Positions 21,038-30,389 are shown, counted from the first letter of the stretch. The stretch: 64,000 bases of DNA from an uncultured Pelagibacteraceae bacterium (GCA_902606645.1 CACLHJ010000001.1:1-64000); one strand, 5' to 3'. Translations and numbers: made by a program. The notes: generated by a model not told the origin, from the sequence alone.

Positions 21038-21635
21038 TAAAAATCCAAGGTTTTTGATTTTTTAAATTATTTTCAAATGTTTTAATTTTATCCGATTTTT
21101 TTAAAGATAAAGCGATGTCATCAAGACCTTCAAGTAAACACTTTTTTTTAAATGGATCAATTTCAAACTTAATTTCGTTATTACCGTAAACAATTACTTG
21201 TTCATTTAAATCAACTGAAATTTCTTCCTTTCTGGTTGCGTATTCTGAAAGCTCTTTTATTTTTTCCTCCTCAAGAATAATTGGCAAAATACCATTCTTA
21301 AAACAGTTACTATAAAAAATATCTGCATAACTTGAACTGATTACACATGTAATTCCAAAATCTAGAAGTGCCCAAGGAGCATGTTCTCTTGACGAGCCAC
21401 ATCCAAAGTTTTTGCCTGCAATTAAAATTTTTGACTTATTAAATGGATCATTGTTAAGGACAAAATTATCAATTTCTTTTCCTTGATCATCATATCTCAT
21501 TTCAAAAAACAGGTTTTTTCCAAGTCCAGTTCTTTTAATAGTTTTTAAAAATTGCTTAGGTATAATCATATCCGTATCAATATTAACTATTGGTAAGTAT
21601 GCGGGAATACTTTTTAATGTATTAAACTTTTGCAT
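21030..21635 (-). CDS. leuD: 3-isopropylmalate dehydratase small subunit
   Basis: This is the swivelling small subunit of isopropylmalate isomerase, 201 aa. The conserved opening contains [14 protein letters not shown]. The substrate-recognition loop and [11 protein letters not shown] element are visible as [17 protein letters not shown], followed by [19 protein letters not shown]. It starts one base after the leuC stop. The LeuCD heterodimer isomerises 2- to 3-isopropylmalate through an isopropylmaleate intermediate. Confidence 0.97.
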   Translation of the reverse strand: MQKFNTLKSIPAYLPIVNIDTDMIIPKQFLKTIKRTGLGKNLFFEMRYDDQGKEIDNFVLNNDPFNKSKILIAGKNFGCGSSREHAPWALLDFGITCVISSSYADIFYSNCFKNGILPIILEEEKIKELSEYATRKEEISVDLNEQVIVYGNNEIKFEIDPFKKKCLLEGLDDIALSLKKSDKIKTFENNLKNQKPWIFND

Positions 21636-23039
21636 TTAATTTTGATACTTTCTAACATCGTCAAGGTTTCCTGAAATAGCGGCCGCAGCTGCCATTCCTG
21701 GGCTCACTAAATGAGTTCTGCCGCCTCTACCTTGTCTTCCTTCAAAATTTCTATTTGAAGTAGAGGCACATCTTTCCTCCGGCTTGAGTTTATCAGCATT
21801 CATGGCTAAACACATAGAGCAGCCTGGCTCCCTCCACTCAAATCCTGAACTAATAAAAATCTTATCTAATCCCTCTTGTTCAGCTTGTTCTTTAACTAAC
21901 CCAGACCCTGGAACTACCATTGCATTAACATGGGATGATATTTTTTTATCTTTTAAAATTTTAGCTGCCTCTCTTAAATCCTCAATTCTCCCATTTGTGC
22001 AGCTTCCAATAAAAACTTTATCAATCTTTATATCTGTTGCTGACATATCAGGTTTTAGCCCCATATATTTCAGTGATCTTTCAATTGAATTCTTTCTGTC
22101 CTCATCTGTCTCGCTTTGTGGATTAGGAACTTTTCCATCAATTGTAATAACATCTTGTGGAGAAGTTCCCCATGTTATCATTGGCAAAATTTCTGCTGCA
22201 TTTAAATTTATTTCTTTATCAAAATGTGCCTCTCTGTCAGTCTTAAGACCATTCCAATAGTTTAAAGCTTTTTCCCAATTTTCACCCTTAGGTGACATAG
22301 GTTTACCTTTTAAATACTCAAATATTTTTTCGTCTGGAGCAATCAATCCTGCTCTTGCTCCACCTTCAATTGTCATATTGCAGATCGTCATTCTTTGCTC
22401 AACGCTCAATGATCTTATTAAATCTCCTGCATATTCAATTACACAACCTGTTCCACCAGCTGTACCAATTTTTCCAATTATCTGAAGAATTACGTCTTTT
22501 GAGGTGACCCCTAACGGAAGTTTACCATTAACATTTATTCTAAAATTTTTTGCTTTCTTTTGGACTAGTGTTTGTGTTGCTAAAACGTGTTCAACTTCTG
22601 ATGTTCCGATTCCAAATGCTAAAGCTCCAAAGGCTCCATGCGTTGCTGTATGACTATCTCCACATACAATAACCGTGCCTGGTTGAGTAAATCCTTGTTC
22701 TGGACCTATGATATGTACAATACCTTGTCTTCTGTCATCCATTCCAAAAAGTTGGACGCCAAATTCTTTACAATTTGCATCTAAAGTATCTACTTGTATT
22801 TTAGATTCTTGATCAGCTATTCCTTTAGTCCTATCCGTAGTTGGAACATTATGATCTGCAACTGCTAGTGTTAAATCAGGGTGTCTTACTTTCCTATTTG
22901 AATTTCTTAATCCTTCAAATGCTTGTGGACTTGTCACCTCATGAACTAAATGTCTATCAACAAAAAGAAGGGCTGTTCCATCATCTTGTTGATCAACTAA
23001 ATGATCATTCCATATTTTATCGTAAAGAGTTGTGGACAT
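21636..23039 (-). CDS. leuC: 3-isopropylmalate dehydratase large subunit
   Basis: This aconitase-family subunit holds the catalytic 4Fe-4S cluster. At 467 aa it has the bacterial LeuC length. The cluster cysteines are in IGSCTNGR and [10 protein letters not shown]. Other hallmarks are [54 protein letters not shown] and the C-terminal [22 protein letters not shown]. It starts 11 bases after the rplS stop, so the leucine genes follow the ribosomal block in the same direction and may be read through from it. Confidence 0.98.
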   Translation of the reverse strand: MSTTLYDKIWNDHLVDQQDDGTALLFVDRHLVHEVTSPQAFEGLRNSNRKVRHPDLTLAVADHNVPTTDRTKGIADQESKIQVDTLDANCKEFGVQLFGMDDRRQGIVHIIGPEQGFTQPGTVIVCGDSHTATHGAFGALAFGIGTSEVEHVLATQTLVQKKAKNFRINVNGKLPLGVTSKDVILQIIGKIGTAGGTGCVIEYAGDLIRSLSVEQRMTICNMTIEGGARAGLIAPDEKIFEYLKGKPMSPKGENWEKALNYWNGLKTDREAHFDKEINLNAAEILPMITWGTSPQDVITIDGKVPNPQSETDEDRKNSIERSLKYMGLKPDMSATDIKIDKVFIGSCTNGRIEDLREAAKILKDKKISSHVNAMVVPGSGLVKEQAEQEGLDKIFISSGFEWREPGCSMCLAMNADKLKPEERCASTSNRNFEGRQGRGGRTHLVSPGMAAAAAISGNLDDVRKYQN

Positions 23040-23050
23040 TGAAAAAAAAA

Positions 23051-23605
23051 TTATTTTTTTTCTGAAGGGCTTTCTAGTTTTTGATCTTCCTTAGAAGCCT
23101 CTTCTTTTGGTGCCTCCTCAGCTTTAACAGTATCGTCTTGTACTGCTTCTATTTTAGGGGCCTCTTCTTTTGGTGCCTCTACTGCGGGAGCAACGTTTTC
23201 TTCTGTTACTGTTTCTGGCTTAACATCAACATCAATACCAATTTTTTTTCTTATTTTTTCTGCTATTCTTGCTGATTTACCAGTTCTATCTCTTAAATAA
23301 TATAGTTTCGCTCTTCTGACTTTACCTGATCTTATAACTTTAATTGAATCTATTAATGTTCCATATAAGGGAAAAGTTCTCTCAACTCCTTCTCCGAAAG
23401 AAATCTTTCTTACTGTAAAAGAGGAGTTTAAATCTCTACTTTTTTTAGCGATACAAACACCTTCAAAATATTGAATTCTGTCTTTTTTACCTTCAGTAAT
23501 TCTTACACCAACCTTAACAACATCGCCTGGATAAAAATCTGGAATTTTTTTCTCAGAAAGAATTTTTTTTACGTTATGTTGGTTTATTTCTTCAATAGTT
23601 TTCAT
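23051..23605 (-). CDS. rplS: Ribosomal protein L19 with a long acidic/Ala-Pro-Lys tail
   Basis: L19 sits at the 30S-50S interface. The core is normal: [57 protein letters not shown] and [21 protein letters not shown] choose the ATG at 23605 ([11 protein letters not shown]), giving 184 aa; the longer frame would need a TTG at 23620. Usual L19 is about 115-130 aa. The remaining ~60 residues form a low-complexity tail with EAPKEEAPK and EAPKEEASK units that looks disordered. The same EAPKEEAPK unit occurs in the S16 tail encoded two genes upstream. Confidence 0.95.
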   Translation of the reverse strand: MKTIEEINQHNVKKILSEKKIPDFYPGDVVKVGVRITEGKKDRIQYFEGVCIAKKSRDLNSSFTVRKISFGEGVERTFPLYGTLIDSIKVIRSGKVRRAKLYYLRDRTGKSARIAEKIRKKIGIDVDVKPETVTEENVAPAVEAPKEEAPKIEAVQDDTVKAEEAPKEEASKEDQKLESPSEKK

Positions 23606-23621
23606 GTTAGCAATAATCAAA

Positions 23622-24308
23622 TTAATTCTTCTTATATTTTTCCCACAAATCTGGTCTTCGGTCGCGTGTTATAGCCTCAGATTGAGATAAACGCCAGTCT
23701 TTAATTTTACTATGATCACCTGATAATAGTACATCTGGTACTGATTTTTCCTCCCAAATTTGAGGTTTTGTATACTGCGGATACTCTAATAGACCATTTT
23801 CAAAAGTTTCTTCGATCTTAGAATTATCATTTCCTAATACCCCTGGTAATAGCCTGAGTACACTATCAATAACAACATATGCAGCTGTTTCGCCTCCAGA
23901 CAAAACATAGTCTCCTATACTTACTTCTTCTATATTTCTTGTAGATAATACTCTCTCGTCAACTCCCTCAAAATGACCACAAATAAGTGATAAGGATTTT
24001 GCAGTTGCCAATTTTTTTGCATAACTTTGATCAAATTTTTTTCCTTTTGGAGACAAATATAAAATTTTTTCACCTTCAATTCTGTTTTGATCTAATGATT
24101 TAGCAAGGACATCTGCCTTTAGTAACATTCCTGATCCACCACCATAAGGTGTGTCATCTACAGTTTTATGTTTATCTTCAGCTGCATCTCTTATGTTAAC
24201 AACCTTTAAATCCCATAACTTTTTAGACATAGCTTTTCCATATAATCCCTTTGAAAGAGGACCAGGAAAAACTTCTGGATAAAGTGTAAACACTTGAGCT
24301 TGCCACAT
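23622..24308 (-). CDS. trmD: tRNA (guanine37-N1)-methyltransferase
   Basis: This SPOUT-class enzyme methylates G37 next to the anticodon using S-adenosylmethionine, preventing frameshifting. The 228-aa protein begins [19 protein letters not shown] and contains [31 protein letters not shown] and the trefoil-knot SAM site [17 protein letters not shown]. It lies between rpsP and rplS as in many bacteria, but the rimM gene normally placed between rpsP and trmD is missing: only 14 bases separate the two. Confidence 0.97.
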   Translation of the reverse strand: MWQAQVFTLYPEVFPGPLSKGLYGKAMSKKLWDLKVVNIRDAAEDKHKTVDDTPYGGGSGMLLKADVLAKSLDQNRIEGEKILYLSPKGKKFDQSYAKKLATAKSLSLICGHFEGVDERVLSTRNIEEVSIGDYVLSGGETAAYVVIDSVLRLLPGVLGNDNSKIEETFENGLLEYPQYTKPQIWEEKSVPDVLLSGDHSKIKDWRLSQSEAITRDRRPDLWEKYKKN

Positions 24309-24322
24309 AAATAATTTTTAAA

Positions 24323-24787
24323 CTATTTTTTTTCTTCCTTTGGAGCTTCTGCTGCTGGTGCTGCGTCTGCTTTAGGAGCTTCTTCCTTTGGAGCTTCTGC
24401 TGCTGGTGCTGCGTCTGCTTTAGGAGCTTCTGCTGCTGGTGCTACGTCTGCTTTAGGAGCTTCAGTTTTATCTTCCTCTTTTTTATTTCTTTCTTTTTTT
24501 GGAATAGCTTTATTGGGGTTGTTACCATTTACAGGCATTGGCATTAATTCATTTTCTCCCAATATTCTTGCAACTCTAGTTGTTGGTTTAGCTCCTTGAC
24601 CAAGCCAATATTTAATTCTTTCAGCCTCAAGACCTACTCTTTCTTTTTTATCTTTGGGTAAAAGAGGATTAAAAAATCCAACCTTCTCTATAAATCTTCC
24701 ATCTCTTGCAAAACGGCTATCAGCTACAACGACTTTATATACTGGACGTTTTTTTGTTCCTCCTCTTGATAATCTTAGTTTTAACAT
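24323..24787 (-). CDS. rpsP: Ribosomal protein S16 with a repetitive Ala/Pro/Lys/Glu tail
   Basis: S16 is an early-assembly 30S protein. The N-terminal core is typical: [40 protein letters not shown] and [18 protein letters not shown]. The core ends by about residue 105. The full protein is 154 aa, against about 80-110 in most bacteria. The last ~50 residues repeat units such as [11 protein letters not shown] and EAPKEEAPK, encoded by 48-bp tandem repeats. The tail is hydrophilic and probably disordered. The gene is 14 bases downstream of ffh. Confidence 0.96.
   Translation of the reverse strand: MLKLRLSRGGTKKRPVYKVVVADSRFARDGRFIEKVGFFNPLLPKDKKERVGLEAERIKYWLGQGAKPTTRVARILGENELMPMPVNGNNPNKAIPKKERNKKEEDKTEAPKADVAPAAEAPKADAAPAAEAPKEEAPKADAAPAAEAPKEEKK
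24334..24462 (-). repeat. 48-bp tandem repeat inside the rpsP tail
   Basis: Two identical 48-bp units (24334-24381 and 24382-24429) are followed by a shortened 33-bp copy (to 24462) that lacks the first 15 bases of the unit and carries one substitution. They are in frame and encode the Ala/Pro/Lys/Glu repeat of S16. Identical copies suggest recent slippage or unequal recombination and predict length variation between strains. Confidence 0.9.
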
Positions 24788-24801
24788 ATCTTCTCCTTTT
24801 A

Positions 24802-26160
24802 TTATTTTAATTGGTTAAATAGCTCTGGTGGTATTCCTTTATCAGACATACCCTTCATATTTCCTTTAGACATCTTTTTCATCATTTCAGACATCATTTT
24901 AAATTGTTTTAACAATTTATTGATAGTGGCTGGATTGGTACCAGAGCCATTAGCAATTCTTTTTTTTCTAGAACCATCAATTATTTTTGGGTTCTCTCTC
25001 TCTTTTTTTGTCATAGATAAAATAATAGCTTCATTTGTAGTAATAATACTTTCATCAATTCCGGCTGAGTCCATTTGAGATTTAATTTTTGAAACTCCTG
25101 GCATAAATGACATTATTCCTTCGATGCCTCCCATTTTTTTCATTTGTCTAAGTTGAGCCAAATAATCTTGCATTGAAAACTGACCTTTTTTTAAATTTTC
25201 TTCAGCTTTTTTTAAATTTTCTTCACCAAGATCTTGAGCAGCTTTTTCAACAAGAGATACTATATCTCCCATTCCAAGAATTCTGTTAGCTATTCTATCG
25301 GGATGAAAAACTTCAAGATTATCAATTTTTTCACCAATTCCTAAAAATTTAATAGGAACATTTGAAACATATTTCATACTGACCGCAGCACCACCTCTTG
25401 CATCACCATCAGCTCTAGTTAAAATAATTCCTGATAAATTAACAGTATTTTTAAATTCCTTTGCAACTGAAGCTGCAACTTGACCTGTTAAAGAGTCTGC
25501 TACTAAGAATGTTTCTGTTGGATTAATTACACCTTCAATTTGTTTAATCTCACTCATCATCTGTAAGTCAATTTGAGTTCTTCCAGCAGTATCGAAAAGA
25601 ATTATTTCGGCACCATTTAAATTAGCAGCACCAATTGCTCTTCTACAAATATCTGCTGGTTGCTGCCCTTCAACAATTGGTAAGGTTAAAATATTATTCT
25701 GTTCCCCTAAAGATCTAAGTTGCTCCTGAGCTGCTGGTCTATAAATATCTAAACTCACCATCATTACTTTTTTCTTTTTGTTACTCTCTAAGTACTTGGC
25801 AAGTTTTGCTGTTGTTGTCGTTTTACCTGAACCCTGAAGTCCCACCAACATCATTGGGACAGGTGGTACCGCATTAAGATTTATATCGCTATTAGCCTCT
25901 CCTAACAAACTTACAAGTTCGTCGTAGACAATTTTGACAACCATATCTCCTGGTGAAGTTGATCTAATAATCTCTTGGCCTAAAGCTTTTGGCTTAACTT
26001 TCTCAATGAAATCTTTAGCAACCTCCAGAGAAACATCAGCTTCTAGAAGAGCTTGCCTAATTCCTCTTAAACCTTCATCAACTTGAGCTTCATCAAGTGA
26101 GGGTGATTTTTTTAAAGAAGAAAAGATTTCTTCAAATTTATTTGTTAAATTTTCAAACAT
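24802..26160 (-). CDS. ffh: Signal recognition particle protein (SRP54)
   Basis: This is the GTPase that binds signal sequences and 4.5S RNA and docks with FtsY. I choose the ATG at 26160 ([16 protein letters not shown]), giving 452 aa; the in-frame extension upstream (MRLLLCEN) is not family-like. The N domain is followed by the G domain with [18 protein letters not shown] (G1), [20 protein letters not shown] and [12 protein letters not shown]. The C-terminal M domain is methionine-rich ([16 protein letters not shown]) with [16 protein letters not shown] for RNA binding. Upstream lies a strongly structured non-coding stretch; the gene for its receptor, ftsY, is in the divergent operon. Confidence 0.97.
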   Translation of the reverse strand: MFENLTNKFEEIFSSLKKSPSLDEAQVDEGLRGIRQALLEADVSLEVAKDFIEKVKPKALGQEIIRSTSPGDMVVKIVYDELVSLLGEANSDINLNAVPPVPMMLVGLQGSGKTTTTAKLAKYLESNKKKKVMMVSLDIYRPAAQEQLRSLGEQNNILTLPIVEGQQPADICRRAIGAANLNGAEIILFDTAGRTQIDLQMMSEIKQIEGVINPTETFLVADSLTGQVAASVAKEFKNTVNLSGIILTRADGDARGGAAVSMKYVSNVPIKFLGIGEKIDNLEVFHPDRIANRILGMGDIVSLVEKAAQDLGEENLKKAEENLKKGQFSMQDYLAQLRQMKKMGGIEGIMSFMPGVSKIKSQMDSAGIDESIITTNEAIILSMTKKERENPKIIDGSRKKRIANGSGTNPATINKLLKQFKMMSEMMKKMSKGNMKGMSDKGIPPELFNQLK

Positions 26161-26181
26161 ATTTTCACACAGCAGTAATCG

Positions 26182-26258
26182 CACTAGTGGGCGAAGCCTC
26201 GCTGACTAGTGTCGATCTCTTTGTTTCCAAAGACACCGCAAATTTAATGTTTTTGCGG
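26182..26258 (-). ncRNA. Three-hairpin structured element between ffh and dapF (possible ffh leader or small RNA)
   Basis: Three inverted repeats lie back to back. Element A (26182-26211) has CACTAGT paired with ACTAGTG and an inner GCGA/TCGC stem. Element B (26209-26236) has GTGTC/GACAC plus TCTTTG/CAAAGA; read on the minus strand its loop is GAAA, a GNRA tetraloop closed by G-C. Element C (26236-26258) has CCGCAAA paired with TTTGCGG. Perfect stems with a GNRA loop on the minus strand suggest an RNA transcribed towards ffh. It lacks the conserved apical GGAA/AGCA motif of 4.5S RNA. I do not recognise the family, and the strand is an inference. Confidence 0.6.
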
Positions 26259-26278
26259 AAACGGCATCAACCTATAAT
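26250..26278 (+). promoter_or_regulatory. Sigma70-type promoter for dapF-ftsY
   Basis: A perfect TATAAT at 26273-26278 has a TTTTTG -35-like hexamer at 26250-26255 with a 17-base spacer. This predicts a start near 26285, about 34 bases before the dapF ATG. The -35 region overlaps the 3' arm of hairpin C, so a minus-strand RNA or the DNA cruciform could affect it. Confidence 0.6.
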
Positions 26279-26318
26279 AGAGGTTCAAAAAGTCAATAAA
26301 TAAGTTAAATATCTATAT

Positions 26319-27143
26319 ATGGATATCAAAGCGTTTAAAATGGATGGTTTAGGTAATGATTTTGTCATTATAGATAATAGGCAAAAAATTACTAATTTGA
26401 GCAAAGAGCAAATTATTAAAATTTGCGATAGAGAATTTATAGGTTGTGATCAATTAATATTAATAAATAAAAATGATAGATCTGATGCATCTCTAGAATT
26501 TTACAATTCTGATGGTGGAACTTCTGGAGCATGTGGAAATGGAACAAGATGTGTTGCAGACTTGTTATCTAAAGAAAACAATAAATCATTAGTTACCTTA
26601 ACTACACAATCTGGAGATTTAAAATCTGAGATATTAGGAAAAAAACTAGTTTCTACGGAGATTGGGAAAGGTAGAACAGAGTGGAATGAAATTCCACTTT
26701 CTGAACAATTGGATACCAAAAACCTTAATATAAAAATAACTGATCTAAATAATAATAATCATACTGGTGGTACAGCAGTAAATGTTGGGAACCCACATGT
26801 CATTTTTTTTGTTGATAATAACGAAAATTTTGAAATAAAAAAAATTGGACCAGAAATTGAAAACCATCCTTTGTTTCCAGAAAAATGCAATGTCACTTTA
26901 GCAACAGTCATTAATAAGGAATTAATTAAAGTTAAAGTATGGGAAAGAGGGGCAGGTCTTACTAAAGCTTGTGGTACAGCAGCTTGCGCTACTGCTTTTG
27001 CTGCAATAAGAAATGGACTTTCAGGTAACAAGGTGGATATAGAGTTTTCTACTGGTAAGTTGTCAATATTTATTGATGAAAATAACAGTATTCACATGAA
27101 AGGACCCGTTTCTGATATTAAAGAAATTAATATAAAAATTTAA
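26319..27143 (+). CDS. dapF: Diaminopimelate epimerase
   Basis: It converts LL- to meso-diaminopimelate for lysine and peptidoglycan synthesis by a two-cysteine racemase mechanism. The 274-aa protein begins MDIKAFKMDGLGNDFVIID. The first catalytic cysteine is in GACGNGTRCVA and the second in ERGAGLTKACGTAACAT. GNPHVIFFVD and FPEKCNVTLATV are also typical. Its stop overlaps the ftsY start (TAATG at 27143), so the two are coupled. It is the first plus-strand gene, divergent from ffh, with a good promoter upstream. Confidence 0.97.
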   Translation: MDIKAFKMDGLGNDFVIIDNRQKITNLSKEQIIKICDREFIGCDQLILINKNDRSDASLEFYNSDGGTSGACGNGTRCVADLLSKENNKSLVTLTTQSGDLKSEILGKKLVSTEIGKGRTEWNEIPLSEQLDTKNLNIKITDLNNNNHTGGTAVNVGNPHVIFFVDNNENFEIKKIGPEIENHPLFPEKCNVTLATVINKELIKVKVWERGAGLTKACGTAACATAFAAIRNGLSGNKVDIEFSTGKLSIFIDENNSIHMKGPVSDIKEINIKI

Positions 27144-28060
27144 TGGGAATTTTTGATAAATTTAAATCTGGTTTTAAGAAAAGTGCATCAGCATTTAGTT
27201 CAGGTTTAAAAAATATTGTCATTAAAAAGGAAATAGATGACAAAACATTAGATAAAATTGAAGATTATTTGATTCAATCAGATGTTGGGATTGCTGCTGC
27301 ATCAGAAATTAGAGAAATTGTTTCCCTAACTAAAATTGATCCAAACAAAGATACAGCAGATGAGATAAATACTATTTTAAAAAATTATATAATTGAATTA
27401 ATGAAACCTTTAGAAAATTTTGAATTTTTTAAAAAAAAACAAAAACTTAACGTAATACTCATTTCTGGTGTTAATGGAGTTGGTAAAACAACCACCATAG
27501 GAAAAATTAGCAAAATATTTAAAGGTAATGGAAATAAAGTTATGCTTGCTGCATCAGATACATTTAGAGCAGCAGCAATTGAACAATTAGAAAACTGGTC
27601 AAAAAAAGTAGATGTTTCAATTACTAAATCATCACAAGGAGCTGATCCAGCTTCAGTGGCATATAAAGCAATTGAAGAGGCGGTAAATAATCAATTCGAT
27701 CAAGTTTTGATAGACACAGCTGGAAGATTACAAAACAAAAAAAATTTAATGGAAGAATACAAAAAAATTGCAAACGTAACAAAAAAAATAGACTCTGAAG
27801 CTCCTCACGATGTAATTTTAGTTTTAGACGCTACCTCTGGACAAAATGTGATAAGTCAAGTTGAAGAATTTAATAAAATTATTCCTATCACAGGGCTAAT
27901 AATGACCAAATTAGATGGGACAGCCAAAGGTGGCATTCTTCTAGCAGTTGCTAAAAAATATAAGCTACCAATTATTGCTCTTGGTTTAGGGGAAAAAGAA
28001 GATGATCTACAGATTTTTGAGGCAGAAAAGTTTGCCGAAGCTTTTACACAAATTAATTAA
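27143..28060 (+). CDS. ftsY: Signal recognition particle receptor FtsY
   Basis: This SRP-family GTPase receives Ffh-ribosome complexes at the inner membrane. At 305 aa it lacks the long acidic A domain of enteric FtsY, which is usual in alphaproteobacteria. The N domain runs to about residue 90. G-domain motifs are ISGVNGVGKTTTIGKIS, DTFRAAAIEQLENW, DTAGRLQNKKNLMEE, TKLDGTAKGGILLA and GLGEKEDDLQIFEAEKFAEA. It overlaps dapF by one base and its last 8 bases overlap the convergent gene ending at 28053. Confidence 0.97.
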   Translation: MGIFDKFKSGFKKSASAFSSGLKNIVIKKEIDDKTLDKIEDYLIQSDVGIAAASEIREIVSLTKIDPNKDTADEINTILKNYIIELMKPLENFEFFKKKQKLNVILISGVNGVGKTTTIGKISKIFKGNGNKVMLAASDTFRAAAIEQLENWSKKVDVSITKSSQGADPASVAYKAIEEAVNNQFDQVLIDTAGRLQNKKNLMEEYKKIANVTKKIDSEAPHDVILVLDATSGQNVISQVEEFNKIIPITGLIMTKLDGTAKGGILLAVAKKYKLPIIALGLGEKEDDLQIFEAEKFAEAFTQIN

Positions 28061-28616
28061 TTAAAGTGCTAGAAATTAAAGGTTTGTAAAAACTACATTT
28101 ATAATTATCCTTAAAATCATAATGATCACAGCCTTTTGCAATTGAAGAAATAATAAAATCAAATTTTCCATTAACTGGATAAATTTCCAATTTCTTTTCT
28201 ATAATATCAAATTTAAAGTTTGCTCTTAAGCTTTTAACAGCGCTAATCATTACAAGTGTTTTGTTATCTTTTAATAAATAATAAGCAAAATCATCTGGAA
28301 AAACTGGAAAATCATATTCTTGTAAAAAATGTTTAGCTTTCCTTGGAAACCATTCGTGAGATATCAAAGGTAAAGAACTTTTAGTTTTATAATTATAGAT
28401 ATAAAGATCTTTAGGATAATCATTTATATAATTACTATCTTCTCCCTTCGCCAAAATAGCCTTTTCACGTGTTTTAAAATATAAAGCAAAGCTTTCATTG
28501 TGAGAATTCATTTGATCAATATGAAATAAATTATCAACTGAAGATAAATTTTCATTAGCAGAACTAATGGTTTTGAATGTAAGTAATATAAAAATAAATA
28601 AATATAATTTTTTCAT
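28053..28616 (-). CDS. Hypothetical secreted protein
   Basis: I do not recognise this 187-aa protein. It has a clear signal peptide (MKKLYLFIFILLTFKTISSANE; cleavage probably after about residue 20) and a mature part rich in aromatic residues and lysine, with two cysteines near the C-terminus in GCDHYDF and YKCSFYKP that could form a disulfide. No transmembrane segment follows the signal, so it is probably periplasmic. It is convergent with ftsY, overlapping by 8 bases, and 49 bases downstream of a membrane hydrolase gene in the same direction. Confidence 0.7.
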   Translation of the reverse strand: MKKLYLFIFILLTFKTISSANENLSSVDNLFHIDQMNSHNESFALYFKTREKAILAKGEDSNYINDYPKDLYIYNYKTKSSLPLISHEWFPRKAKHFLQEYDFPVFPDDFAYYLLKDNKTLVMISAVKSLRANFKFDIIEKKLEIYPVNGKFDFIISSIAKGCDHYDFKDNYKCSFYKPLISSTLIN

Positions 28617-28665
28617 CCTTAATTATTAAAAAAAAAATTTGAATTATATTTGTTTAGAATGTGGC

Positions 28666-29484
28666 TTAATTTAATCCTTTTAAAAAGTTATTTAGCTCAG
28701 AAACTAGCTTAGAATCGTACTCCATCATGTGGTCATCATATTCTGTAAAATATGAATATTTTGGATTATTTGCTAAATCAAATATTTTTTTCCCCATCCA
28801 GAAAGGAACTATTTGATCAGCTTCACCATGCATGACCAAAACAGGAACTTTAATATTTTTAATTTTTTCTTTGTTTTTGTATTTATCTTTTAAAAGAAGT
28901 CCTACAGGTATGTAGGGATAAAAATTTTTTGCAGCTTCCACCATGGATGTAAAAGGTGTCTCCAAAATTAATCCAGCGAAATTTTTATTTTGAGCTATCT
29001 CTGTTGCTATCCCTGTACCAAGCGATTCACCATAAATAATTATATCTTTTTCAACTACACCCTTTTTTTTAAGCCAATCAATTGCACTATTTCCATCAAT
29101 ATAAAGGTTATTTTCTGTGGGTTTTCCCTCATTGCCACTAAAACCCCTCCAAGCTATGATTAAAAAATTTACATCTAAATCTTTAAAATGATTTAATTTA
29201 TATATTCTATTTTCTAGTTTTCCTGCATTTCCATGAAAGTAAAGTATAGTTTTATAATTATCTAAACTCTTGTTATGAAACCAGCCCACAAGATTAATGT
29301 TATCACTTGTTCTAATATTAACCTTTTCTATTTCTACTTCTAGCTTATCCCCAAAATAGTTATTTTCATCTGGATGATACATAAGATTTCGCTGAAATAT
29401 AAAAAGCAAAATTAATATTGAAAGATAAATAGTTATAATCCCAATTATAATTTCCAAGAAAAAATTCCTACGTTTTAGTCTCAT
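28666..29484 (-). CDS. Membrane-anchored alpha/beta hydrolase (BEM46/YfhR-like)
   Basis: A 272-aa serine hydrolase. An N-terminal transmembrane helix (about residues 10-30) is followed by the family segment FQRNLMYHPDE, which is typical of this group. The catalytic Ser is in YGESLGTGIAT, the oxyanion region is YFHGNAGKLENR, the acid is in MHGEADQIVPF, and the His is in YDDHMMEYD. It is probably tethered to the inner membrane; which side the active site faces was not established. Substrate is unknown. Its 5' end overlaps the following permease gene by 17 bases. Confidence 0.85.
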   Translation of the reverse strand: MRLKRRNFFLEIIIGIITIYLSILILLFIFQRNLMYHPDENNYFGDKLEVEIEKVNIRTSDNINLVGWFHNKSLDNYKTILYFHGNAGKLENRIYKLNHFKDLDVNFLIIAWRGFSGNEGKPTENNLYIDGNSAIDWLKKKGVVEKDIIIYGESLGTGIATEIAQNKNFAGLILETPFTSMVEAAKNFYPYIPVGLLLKDKYKNKEKIKNIKVPVLVMHGEADQIVPFWMGKKIFDLANNPKYSYFTEYDDHMMEYDSKLVSELNNFLKGLN

Positions 29485-30373
29485 AATTTTTTTTAGCTAG
29501 ATAAACACCCAAGAATACCAGAGCTGTACCTACATAATGAAACGATTCAAGTTTTTCATCAAATAAAAAATATCCGTAAATTGCCCCATAAATTGTAAAA
29601 ACGTAAAGAGTAAAACCAGTTAAAGATGCTCCTAGGTTTTTTTGAGCTTGAGTGTATAACGTAAATGCAATTATCCCTGGGGATATAGCTGCAAATAATA
29701 CCCACATATAAAATTCTTCGTTAAAAACAGTTCTAGCTACAAGAAACTCTTCAGCCATATAAAAAGGTAATAAACTAAGTGCACCAAAAAAAGAAACTAA
29801 AGTAAATCTTTGAAAAATTGATAATTCAGATTTCCAATAGAAGAGATAGATTGAATATAATGCCCAACCTACAGCTGCCGCAAGCATCCATAGATCACCA
29901 ATTGTAAACTTTAAATTTATTAACAAATTTAAATCACCTTTTATGATAATTGCAAAAACACCAATTAAACAAGAAATTAATCCAATTATTTTTAGAAAAT
30001 TTATTTTTTCTTGAAAAAATATTGCTGAGATCATAATTATAAAAATTGGTGATGAAGTATAAATAATAGCCATATTGGTAACGGTTGTTGTTGCTCCAGC
30101 TAAAAATGGAAAAGCACCACATACCCCACATCCCATAGCACCTAAGAAAAATAATTTTTTATATTCTTTTTTGATTATAGAATAATTTTTTTTAAGTGAT
30201 AAATATGTAAAAGGTAAAAGAATTATAAAAACAAACGTCCATCTCCAAAACGCTAAAGAAATCGGGGGAACAAATTCAATACCTCCTCTAGCAACTATCA
30301 GATTGGAAGACATAAAAATTGGTTGAATAAAAAGTAATGAAAAGGCTAAAAAATTTGTTTTTTGTTTAGACAA
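29468..30373 (-). CDS. EamA/DMT-family permease
   Basis: A 301-aa drug/metabolite transporter with two EamA repeats. About ten hydrophobic segments are visible, with LAFWRWTFVFIILLPF in the first repeat and LGASLTGFTLYVFTIYGAIYGYFLF in the second. This family exports or imports small metabolites such as amino acids and nucleobases; the substrate cannot be inferred. It overlaps the downstream hydrolase gene and lies 16 bases from a small membrane protein gene upstream. The operon suggests no specific pathway. Confidence 0.85.
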   Translation of the reverse strand: MSKQKTNFLAFSLLFIQPIFMSSNLIVARGGIEFVPPISLAFWRWTFVFIILLPFTYLSLKKNYSIIKKEYKKLFFLGAMGCGVCGAFPFLAGATTTVTNMAIIYTSSPIFIIMISAIFFQEKINFLKIIGLISCLIGVFAIIIKGDLNLLINLKFTIGDLWMLAAAVGWALYSIYLFYWKSELSIFQRFTLVSFFGALSLLPFYMAEEFLVARTVFNEEFYMWVLFAAISPGIIAFTLYTQAQKNLGASLTGFTLYVFTIYGAIYGYFLFDEKLESFHYVGTALVFLGVYLAKKNYETKT

Positions 30374-30389
30374 TTTAATACTTAAAAAA

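Noticed and set aside
24334-24462. CRISPR-like repeat array
   Set aside because: Repeats are contiguous, in frame and lie inside rpsP, with no spacers and no cas genes nearby.
26161-26318. 4.5S (SRP) RNA gene between ffh and dapF
   Set aside because: The position is suggestive but the conserved apical motif (GGAA loop with AGCA on the opposite strand) is not present on either strand.
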